NCBI RefSeq assembly: GCF_003851045.1
Contig: NZ_BFBX01000146.1
Coordinates: 1-39,613 of the forward strand
Direction: 5' to 3'
DNA length: 39,613 nt
Source: Paenibacillus sp. 598K
GTDB lineage: Bacteria; Bacillota; Bacilli; Paenibacillales; Paenibacillaceae
The translations under genes were made by a program, and so were the position numbers. The notes under the pieces were generated by a model, which was not told the origin of the DNA, ran no database searches, and saw only the letters and a list, made by a program, of their open reading frames with translations. Positions 24,501 through 29,378 of the stretch are shown in pieces (position 1 is the stretch's first letter; each line of letters begins with the position of its first letter).

Positions 24501-25037
24501 CTTGCGGACGCCGATGCTGCCAGCCTTGACATTAAGCGTATCCTGCGACGTCTCCAGCAGGATCGCATCGACGCCGCCTTCGATAAGCGCCAGCGTCTGC
24601 TCGTAGTAGCTTTCGACGAGCTGATCGAACGTGACGCCGCCCGTCACCGACAGCGTCTTCGTCGTCGGGCCGAGCGCACCGGCGACATAACGCGGCCGCT
24701 CCGGCGTCGAATATTTGTCCGCAGCCGCCTTCGCCAACGCCGCAGCCGCCAGATTAATCTCGCGCGCCTTCTCGGGGATATCGTACTCGAGCAGGACGAC
24801 GCTCGTCGCGCCGAACGTGTTGGTCTCCAGTATGTCTGCTCCTGCCTCTAGGTACGCTTCATGTATATCCTGGATCAGATCGGGACGGGTGAGCACGAGC
24901 ATCTCGTTGCAGCCGTCCAGCTCCTCTCCGCCGAAATCCTCGGCCTGCAGATCGGCTTGCTGGATCATCGTGCCCATCGCGCCGTCGAGGATGAGGATGC
25001 GTTCATTCATTAATTGCTGTAAGGGTGGTTTATTCAT
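21597..25037 (-). CDS. metH: Cobalamin-dependent methionine synthase
   Basis: A full-length 1146-aa enzyme moving a methyl group from 5-methyltetrahydrofolate to homocysteine. Domain order: homocysteine-binding barrel (about 1-325; zinc Cys in GLNCATGPEF and GGCCGTTP), pterin-binding barrel (about 345-610; MVGERTNISGSRKF), cobalamin domain (about 640-880; DVHDIGKN with the cobalt-binding His) and SAM-dependent reactivation domain (about 910-1146; RVHHMMRDVWGY and YQGIRVSFGYPACPDL). The ATG at 25037 is chosen over an upstream TTG because it fits the family start and GGAG lies 11 nt before it. No S-box or B12 riboswitch was seen in the short leader. It diverges from mtnD. Confidence 0.95.
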   Translation of the reverse strand: MNKPPLQQLMNERILILDGAMGTMIQQADLQAEDFGGEELDGCNEMLVLTRPDLIQDIHEAYLEAGADILETNTFGATSVVLLEYDIPEKAREINLAAAALAKAAADKYSTPERPRYVAGALGPTTKTLSVTGGVTFDQLVESYYEQTLALIEGGVDAILLETSQDTLNVKAGSIGVRKAFETAGKELPIMISGTIEPMGTTLAGQNIEAFYISLEHLRPVSIGLNCATGPEFMRDHIRTLSGIARTAVSCYPNAGLPDENGQYHESPDSLARKLAGFAEQGWLNIAGGCCGTTPAHIRAMKETLSAYQPRPVAGDHPPAVSGIETVFIEPDNRPIMVGERTNISGSRKFKRLIKEGKFEEASEVARAQVKNGAHVIDINLQDTDVDEAYAMETFLQEVVKKVKVPLVIDSTYDHIVELGLKYSQGKAIINSINLEDGESKFEAIVPLIHKYGASVVCILIDERGQAVSREAKMEVAERAYNLLVHKYGMAEEDIIFDPNMFPVGSGDPQYIGSAVETIEGIRMIKEKYPKVMTILGLSNISFGLPDAGREVLNSVYLYHCTKAGLDYAIVNTEKLERYASISEAERQLAEDLIFNTNDDTLAAFVAFFREKKVDKKEKISTLTLEERLGSYVVEGTKEGLLPDLALALEKYSPLDIINGPLMKGMEEVGRLFNNNELIVAEVLQSAEVMKASVAFLEQYMEKNESSVKGKIILATVKGDVHDIGKNLVEIILSNNGYKIINLGIKVPPEQLIEAYRKEPADAIGLSGLLVKSAQQMVITAQDMRSAGISAPILVGGAALTRKFTKNRIGPEYDGLVLYAKDAMDGLDIANKLMNREHRQQMEEELAAFKASGGVEVEEKKELPKLTRAVRSKISQDAPVFVPPDLDRHVLREIPINQIIPYVNMQMLLGHHLGVRGNVDQLIAKGEQKVIQLKETVDELLKEAATEGTLHANAMYRFFPAQGSGNDIVIYDPADHTKEIKRFSFPRQQVEPNLCLADFLKSVESGVMDYVGFLVVTAGQGVRERATVLKDNGDYLRSHALQAVALEVAEGLAERVHHMMRDVWGYPDPPEMTMKQRLGARYQGIRVSFGYPACPDLEDQQPLFELLQPEDIGVELTEGFMMEPEASVSAMVFAHPEAQYFNVEKV

Positions 25038-25116
25038 CAGTCGTTTAGCTCCATTCGCCAAAATCAATTAAGCTTTAGTCTACCAGAATCGCCATCGCAT
25101 GAAAAGGCACATCTGG

Positions 25117-25145
25117 TCGACAGCATGCCCGATTTGGTCTATAAT
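25117..25145 (+). promoter_or_regulatory. mtnD promoter
   Basis: TCGACA (25117-25122), a 17-nt spacer, then a perfect TATAAT (25140-25145). It lies 44 nt before the mtnD start. The metH promoter on the other strand is weak by eye (TTTTCA, 17 nt, TAGACT at about 25075-25105). Confidence 0.75.
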
Positions 25146-25188
25146 AAGGACATTCGGTAATATATTCGATGGGAAAAGAGGGATTAGG

Positions 25189-25731
25189 ATGGCTGAGATT
25201 GTTATCCGCAACACGCAACAGCGCATCAAAGGCGAAGAGCAGGTCCGCGAGTTTCTGACCAACCAGGAAGTTTTGTATGAGCATTGGGATGCCAGCAAGC
25301 TGCCGGCCGAGCTGAAGGATAAATTTATTTTGTCTGATGAAGAGAAAAGCCAAATCCTCGCTGCATTCGATGGCGAGATCAAGGATCTGGCTGCTCGCCG
25401 CGGCTATCGCACATGGGATATCGTCGCGCTCTCCGAGGCGACGCCGAATCTGGACGAGGTGCTCAAAAAATTCGAGCAGGTGCACACGCATACCGAGGAT
25501 GAAGTGCGGGCCATCACAGCCGGCCGCGGCATCTTCATTATCAAAGGCTCCGACGATGTCGGCTACTTCGATGTTGAGCTGGAAGCGGGCGATGTCATTT
25601 CCGTGCCAGAGCATAAGCCGCATTTCTTCACCTTGATGGACAACCGTCAGATCGTCGCCGTTCGCCTGTTCATTGAGACCGAGGGCTGGATCGCGCATCC
25701 GTTCGACGATCCGGCATTCCAGAAGGCCTGA
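25189..25731 (+). CDS. mtnD: Acireductone dioxygenase
   Basis: A 180-aa cupin enzyme of the methionine salvage pathway, converting acireductone plus O2 to the keto-acid precursor of methionine (iron form) or to a dead-end product with CO (nickel form). Metal ligands H99, H101 and E105 lie in VHTHTEDEVR, and H145 in EHKPHFFT. The ATG at 25189 is chosen because AGAGG precedes it by 7 nt; 30 upstream codons in frame cover the promoter and are not translated. No other mtn gene is in the window, so salvage genes are scattered. It is back to back with metH, linking the two routes to methionine. Confidence 0.93.
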   Translation: MAEIVIRNTQQRIKGEEQVREFLTNQEVLYEHWDASKLPAELKDKFILSDEEKSQILAAFDGEIKDLAARRGYRTWDIVALSEATPNLDEVLKKFEQVHTHTEDEVRAITAGRGIFIIKGSDDVGYFDVELEAGDVISVPEHKPHFFTLMDNRQIVAVRLFIETEGWIAHPFDDPAFQKA

Positions 25732-25759
25732 TTCTACCTTGCTTCGCCTTACCATAGCT

Positions 25760-25796
25760 GCAGCCCCGATGCGATCCGCGTCGGGGCTGCTTTGCT
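25760..25796 (+). terminator. Intrinsic terminator of mtnD
   Basis: GCAGCCCCGA pairs perfectly with TCGGGGCTGC around an 11-nt loop, followed by TTTGCT. Confidence 0.8.
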
Positions 25797-25814
25797 AATC
25801 CGCCTGGTCTCAAG

Positions 25815-25858
25815 CCAAAAGCGGCGCGCCCGTCTCCTAAGAGAATCCGACGCGCCGC
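25815..25858 (-). terminator. Likely terminator of the leftward HAD gene
   Basis: Minus strand GCGGCGCG pairs with CGCGCCGC across a 22-nt loop, followed by TTTTGG. It lies about 60 bp after the HAD stop. Confidence 0.55.
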
Positions 25859-25918
25859 CCTCATTAACGCTCTGGCTAATTAACGCACTGTTGCGACAAT
25901 GGCTTCAAATCGCTGAGC

Positions 25919-26725
25919 TCAAATTCCGCCGGCTGTGGCCGGTTGCAGCAGCTCCAGCAGTTCCTTCAGATTGGACACTTCATAATCCGGCACGATCTCG
26001 TCGCTGCGCTGCATGCCGTGACGGTTGACCCAGACGCTCGTCATGCCGATGCCGTTGGCGCCCTTGATGTCCGTCGTCAGCTTGTCGCCGACCATGATAC
26101 CAGCCTCTGGCTCGATGCCTAGCCGCTCCAGCGCATGCAGGAAGATCTCGCCCGCCGGCTTGCCCTTGCCGAACTCGCCGGAGATGATGATATGGTCGAA
26201 GTACGGCGCGATGCGCGGTACGCCTGCCAGCTTCTCCCGCTGCAGATCCGGCGAGCCGTTCGTCAGCAGCAGCAGCTTGTAGCGTCCTTGCAGCGCATCG
26301 AGCACCTCGAACGTCTCATCATAGATGTAGGGACGCTTGCGACGCTCCGCCGGGAAGCGCTCTGCCAGCTCCGACCCCAGCTCGGCATCGTCGATGCCAA
26401 GCGCCAGCAGACCGGCTGTCCATGCCGCCTTGCGGTAGCCCGGCGCCAGCTGCTCCAGCTGACGGAACTCCGTCTGCTCTCCCTCGCGAAAGTCGGCCCA
26501 CAGCCCTTCGAATGGGTTGATGCCGATCATCGAGGTGAAGGCATAGGTCTCATACGATTCATAGAGCGCGCGCGCTTCCCGGCGCACAGCCGCCTCCAGC
26601 TCCTCCGCATTCACGCCCGTCCGCTCGGCTGCCGCCTGACAGGTCGCTTCGAACGCCTCCTTGACGCTGCGATCATCCCATAGCAGCGTGTCATCCAGAT
26701 CAAATAATACCGCTGTCTTGTTCAT
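25919..26725 (-). CDS. HAD-IA family hydrolase (YsaA/YjjG-like)
   Basis: A 268-aa phosphatase. Motif I is LFDLDDTLLWDD (D9 nucleophile, D11 acid), motif II is LLLTNGSPD, motif III Lys is in GEFGKGKPAGEIF, and motif IV is MVGDKLTTDIKGANGIG. An alpha-helical C1 cap lies between residues 15 and about 120. Relatives act on nucleotide or sugar monophosphates; the substrate is unknown. It is last in a leftward run that starts at yneA (yneA, ynzC, a membrane protein, this gene), though hairpins between them may limit read-through. The gap to the upstream gene is 24 bp. Confidence 0.85.
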   Translation of the reverse strand: MNKTAVLFDLDDTLLWDDRSVKEAFEATCQAAAERTGVNAEELEAAVRREARALYESYETYAFTSMIGINPFEGLWADFREGEQTEFRQLEQLAPGYRKAAWTAGLLALGIDDAELGSELAERFPAERRKRPYIYDETFEVLDALQGRYKLLLLTNGSPDLQREKLAGVPRIAPYFDHIIISGEFGKGKPAGEIFLHALERLGIEPEAGIMVGDKLTTDIKGANGIGMTSVWVNRHGMQRSDEIVPDYEVSNLKELLELLQPATAGGI

Positions 26726-26749
26726 TGCTCGTCCCTATCCCCTTTATCT

Positions 26750-27277
26750 CTATCCTTCGTTTTCTTGCAGTTCGATCTGATGATCCTTGGCAAACTCGCG
26801 CAGCCGTACTGCCATCTCCTCGATCGGAAAACGATTGAGCATGCGCGAGAACATCCAGTTGGCGCCACGCGTCTGCTCGATGATGATGTGGCTCTTGAAG
26901 ATCTGAATCTTCTTGATCCCCTCTGAAGCAAGCCGTTTGTCGCCGGTCATCTTGCGGGTCTGCACATAGTTGTGGGCGACCGCCAGATAAGGTCGGCGGA
27001 AGAAAAACAGCAGCGCCAGCACAAGGTAACAGCCGATCGTTATCCAAAACAAGCTTGATGTAGACTGGGCTTCAGCAGTTGGATTGCCCGGCATCGTCCC
27101 CAGATACGTATAAAACGCGACGAACATCAGAATCGCGATCGGCAAAATGTAGTTGCGCCCGCGGAACCGGTCGATTCGGGTTTCCTTTGGCACATAACTT
27201 TGGATGCCGCGCTTTTTGTTGTACTTGCTCACTGCAGAAGTGTTCTTGCGAACCTTCCTCTCCCATTCTCGGGACAT
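26750..27277 (-). CDS. Two-helix membrane protein of unknown function
   Basis: A 175-aa protein I do not recognise. The N-terminal 40 residues are very basic (RKVRKNTSAVSKYNKKRG) and would stay in the cytoplasm. Helices are predicted at about 43-60 and 75-93, with a short Pro/Ala/Thr-rich loop between them. The C-terminal 80 aa are cytoplasmic and mixed alpha/beta (KKIQIFKSHIIIEQTRG, then RFPIEEMAVRLREFAKDH), somewhat like a degenerate bPH-type domain, though I would not assign it. AGGAGG stands 7 nt before the ATG. Its position between ynzC and a HAD gene raises the possibility of SOS-linked expression. Confidence 0.65.
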   Translation of the reverse strand: MSREWERKVRKNTSAVSKYNKKRGIQSYVPKETRIDRFRGRNYILPIAILMFVAFYTYLGTMPGNPTAEAQSTSSLFWITIGCYLVLALLFFFRRPYLAVAHNYVQTRKMTGDKRLASEGIKKIQIFKSHIIIEQTRGANWMFSRMLNRFPIEEMAVRLREFAKDHQIELQENEG

Positions 27278-27339
27278 TCCTGTTCCTCCTCGAAATTAGA
27301 TCAAGACGGCGGACCTTGGCGATAAAGCGGTTATGTAAG

Positions 27340-27359
27340 ACTGAAGGCAAGCCTTCAGT
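27340..27359 (-). terminator. Small perfect hairpin over the ynzC stop codon
   Basis: ACTGAAGGC-TT-GCCTTCAGT, a 9-bp stem covering the TGA of ynzC. On the minus strand CTTACAT follows, without a real T run, so termination would be weak. Confidence 0.35.
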
Positions 27360-27573
27360 GACGCAGTTTTCCGTTGTTCTCGCCAGCCTCGCCTTCCTCG
27401 TCGCCGTCAACAACCTCGATAGCGTCCAACTGGTTGCGGAAATTGCGCTTGAATACCTCAAGGTACTGCTGTCTTAACTTCGCTCGTTCGACTGTTTCTT
27501 CCTCCGTCAAGCCGGTTTGCTTGTGCTTGCGGGACAACTCATTGATCCGAGCGATCAATCGATCCATATCCAT
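27355..27573 (-). CDS. ynzC: DUF896 (YnzC) family protein
   Basis: A 72-aa two-helix protein. MDMDRLIARINELSRK, the GLTEEE turn and the RAKLRQQYLEVFKRNFRNQL helix are hallmarks of DUF896. The acidic/Gly tail (DGDEEGEAGENNG) is variable. In B. subtilis ynzC follows yneA and yneB under LexA control; its molecular role is unknown. Here it follows yneA directly, 199 bp away, with no yneB. AGGAGG lies 10 nt before the ATG. Confidence 0.9.
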   Translation of the reverse strand: MDMDRLIARINELSRKHKQTGLTEEETVERAKLRQQYLEVFKRNFRNQLDAIEVVDGDEEGEAGENNGKLRH

Positions 27574-27668
27574 CCTTTGCTTGCCTCCTACGCGATGCCG
27601 TGTTTCAGTTCCACTCTATACTTTGACATTAGGCAGCAGCGCTTGTCAAGATAAGGCGAACGTACGCC

Positions 27669-27711
27669 AAAAAACCGGGGCATATCGTCGATCGAAAGAT
27701 CAACGATGCCG
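27669..27711 (-). terminator. Terminator-like hairpin between yneA and ynzC
   Basis: Minus strand GGCATCGTTGATC-TTTC-GATCGACGATATGCC, with two mismatched or bulged positions, then CCGG and six T. It could end or attenuate the yneA transcript before ynzC. Confidence 0.5.
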
Positions 27712-27772
27712 TCCGGCAGCGTGAGTAGAATAACAATATTCAAACTGCTCTTATCGAGAGCAAGACGATGAA

Positions 27773-28141
27773 TCAGAACGGAATGATCAGACTTTGTCCG
27801 GTCGTCAACGATGAAGTGGAGATGCCGTTGCGTGCCTGCAAATGATGTATCGCTTCCCGGACGTCCATGCCCGCCGGCTTGTGCGCCTTGGCAATGCTCC
27901 ATAAGGTATCGCCAGAGGAGACCACAACCAGTTGTTCGCCCGCCTGCTGTTCCTGAACGCCAAGATTGCCGTAGGAATGAACCAGCAGTACGCCGGACAT
28001 AAGCAGTACAATGAGTAGTAAGCCCGCGACAGCCTTCGGCAGGTAGCCAGTTACAAGTCTGCTGGAAAAAGCGTCGCGCTGAGACGTCTTCTCTTTGCCC
28101 TTCATATGAATACTCCGATAAGTTGTTGTCTGCATCATCAT
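27773..28141 (-). CDS. yneA: YneA-like SOS cell-division inhibitor (TM plus LysM)
   Basis: A 122-aa protein with a cytoplasmic basic N-terminus, one transmembrane helix (AVAGLLLIVLLMSGVLLV) and an external LysM domain (VVVSSGDTLWSIAKAHKP through NGISTSSLTTGQSLIIP), the plan of YneA. In B. subtilis YneA delays septation during SOS until it is cleared. The first ATG of the MMM run (28141) is used, 8 nt after GGAG; an ATG six codons upstream lies within a LexA-type box. It diverges from lexA. Its promoter has a LexA box in the spacer, so it should be strongly damage-inducible. Confidence 0.9.
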   Translation of the reverse strand: MMMQTTTYRSIHMKGKEKTSQRDAFSSRLVTGYLPKAVAGLLLIVLLMSGVLLVHSYGNLGVQEQQAGEQLVVVSSGDTLWSIAKAHKPAGMDVREAIHHLQARNGISTSSLTTGQSLIIPF

Positions 28142-28152
28142 CGTCACCACTC

Positions 28153-28278
28153 CAAACATTTGTTCTGATATGAGAATATCACGAACGCTTGTTTGGTGTC
28201 AATCATTTTAGGAACATTTGTTCCTTCTTTATTCCGAACAAATGTTTTCGAACTTATGTTTGTACGAACTCGGGTTCT
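28153..28278. promoter_or_regulatory. Cluster of six LexA-type (SOS) boxes
   Basis: Six 14-bp sites resembling CGAACRNRYGTTYC: 28153-28166 (CAAACATTTGTTCT), 28182-28195 (CGAACGCTTGTTTG), 28211-28224 (GGAACATTTGTTCC), 28235-28248 (CGAACAAATGTTTT), 28249-28262 (CGAACTTATGTTTG) and 28265-28278 (CGAACTCGGGTTCT). They match the consensus at 11 to 13 of 14 positions in the better orientation. The fourth and fifth abut with no gap. They cover both divergent promoters, so LexA should repress lexA and yneA together. Confidence 0.9.
28173..28202 (-). promoter_or_regulatory. yneA promoter
   Basis: Minus strand TTGACA (28202-28197), an 18-nt spacer, then TATTCT (28178-28173). The LexA box 28182-28195 fills the spacer. 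Confidence 0.8.
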
Positions 28279-28288
28279 ATGCTATAAT
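28260..28288 (+). promoter_or_regulatory. lexA promoter
   Basis: TTGTAC (28260-28265), a 17-nt spacer, then TATAAT (28283-28288) with an upstream TGC making an extended -10. One LexA box overlaps the -35 and another lies in the spacer. Confidence 0.85.
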
Positions 28289-28319
28289 TTAACACAACTA
28301 AACAGATGGAGTGATTTCC

Positions 28320-28940
28320 GTGTCCAAGATCTCGAACCGCCAGCAATCGATACTTGAGTTCATAAAAACCGAAGTCAAAGAAAAGGGCTACCCGCCATCC
28401 GTCCGCGAGATCGGCGAAGCAGTCGGACTCGCCTCCAGCTCCACCGTACACGGTCACCTGGATCGTCTGGAGAAGAAGGGACTGATCCGTCGCGACCCGA
28501 CCAAGCCGCGGGCGATCGAGATTCTCGATCAGGAGCCGGGCGAGATTCCTTTCCCGCTCGCCGTCTCCAAGGTTCCGGTCGTCGGCAAGGTAACCGCAGG
28601 CATCCCGATCACCGCAACGGAGAACATCGAGGAGTATTTCCCTCTCCCTACCCACTTCGTAGGCGATAATCAGGTGTTCATGCTCAACGTCGTCGGCGAG
28701 AGCATGATTGAGGCGGGCATCCATCATGGCGATTATGTTATCGTCCGCCAGCAGCAGACCGCCAATAACGGCGAGATCGTCGTTGCGATGACTGAGGATG
28801 ACGAAGCGACCGTCAAGACCTTCTATAAAGAGAAAGACCATATTCGCTTGCAGCCGGAAAATGCGACGATGAAGCCGTTGTTGCTGAAGCGGGTGACGAT
28901 TCTCGGCCGTGTCATCGGCGTATTCCGCGACATCACGTAG
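28320..28940 (+). CDS. lexA: LexA SOS repressor
   Basis: A 206-aa repressor, the normal Bacillota length. An N-terminal winged helix (SVREIGEAVGLASSSTVHGHL) binds the operators. A C-terminal self-cleaving domain has the scissile A93-G94 in VTAGIPI, nucleophile S128 in GESMIEAG and general base K166 in EATVKTFY. RecA-stimulated autocleavage lifts repression. The GTG at 28320 is chosen because GGAG stands 8 nt upstream and the protein then begins MSKISNRQQ, as expected; a GTG three codons earlier overlaps that site. It is autoregulated by the boxes in front of it and followed by a strong terminator. Confidence 0.97.
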   Translation: MSKISNRQQSILEFIKTEVKEKGYPPSVREIGEAVGLASSSTVHGHLDRLEKKGLIRRDPTKPRAIEILDQEPGEIPFPLAVSKVPVVGKVTAGIPITATENIEEYFPLPTHFVGDNQVFMLNVVGESMIEAGIHHGDYVIVRQQQTANNGEIVVAMTEDDEATVKTFYKEKDHIRLQPENATMKPLLLKRVTILGRVIGVFRDIT

Positions 28941-28999
28941 TTATTCACGCTACATAGCGGAAGGGTTATCCCGCTCCGCCGACGCTTTTATTGCGAACA

Positions 29000-29038
29000 C
29001 AAGCAGCCCCACATCTGGCGGAGCTGCTTGTTTTTTTT
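29000..29038 (+). terminator. Intrinsic terminator of lexA
   Basis: CAAGCAGC pairs with GCTGCTTG across a 15-nt loop, followed by eight T. Confidence 0.9.
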
Positions 29039-29071
29039 CTATTTCTATACCATACTCCCCGATTCGAATCG

Positions 29072-29101
29072 TTGCACATTGTTTAATGTGAATTATCACA
29101 T
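29072..29101 (+). promoter_or_regulatory. Possible promoter and operator of the micro-membrane protein gene
   Basis: TTGCAC (29072-29077) is followed after 16 nt by TATCAC (29094-29099), a weak promoter. A symmetric ATGTGA-ATTA-TCACAT (29086-29101) overlaps the -10, which is a fitting place for a dimeric repressor or redox/energy regulator of the Crp/Fnr or Rex type, though the 4-nt centre fits neither classic spacing exactly. Confidence 0.35.
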
Positions 29102-29124
29102 ACAGACGAAGGGGAGTGCGGCTT

Positions 29125-29271
29125 ATGTTATGGCTAATTTTCATTGTACTACTCATCTTTTGGGGGGTAGGGTTTGCGATCGATCTCGCTGGCGGACTGA
29201 TCCATATTTTGCTCGTCTTTGCACTGATTGCGCTTATCTTCAACCTTGTGCGTGGCAGAAGAGGCGTCTAG
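29125..29271 (+). CDS. Micro-membrane protein, lmo0937 family
   Basis: A 48-aa hydrophobic protein, MLWLIFIVLLIFWGVGF then AIDLAGGLIHILLVFALIAL, ending in a basic tail (NLVRGRRGV). The two helices split by a short Gly turn with GGLIH are typical of the lmo0937 family of small membrane proteins found widely in bacteria. Function unknown; often stress-induced in relatives. GGGGAG stands 8 nt before the ATG. It is monocistronic, between the lexA terminator and its own terminator. Confidence 0.8.
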   Translation: MLWLIFIVLLIFWGVGFAIDLAGGLIHILLVFALIALIFNLVRGRRGV

Positions 29272-29289
29272 CCCCCTCCCACCAACACT

Positions 29290-29322
29290 AGCCCGCTGGC
29301 ATCTCGCCAGCGGGCTTGTTTG
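29290..29322 (+). terminator. Intrinsic terminator of the micro-membrane protein gene
   Basis: AGCCCGCTGG pairs perfectly with CCAGCGGGCT around a 7-nt loop, followed by TGTTTG. Confidence 0.8.
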
Positions 29323-29378
29323 TGGATTAACCCGCGCTTCAATAGCTCGAATAGCAACTTCACGCAAGTCGCCAAGCT

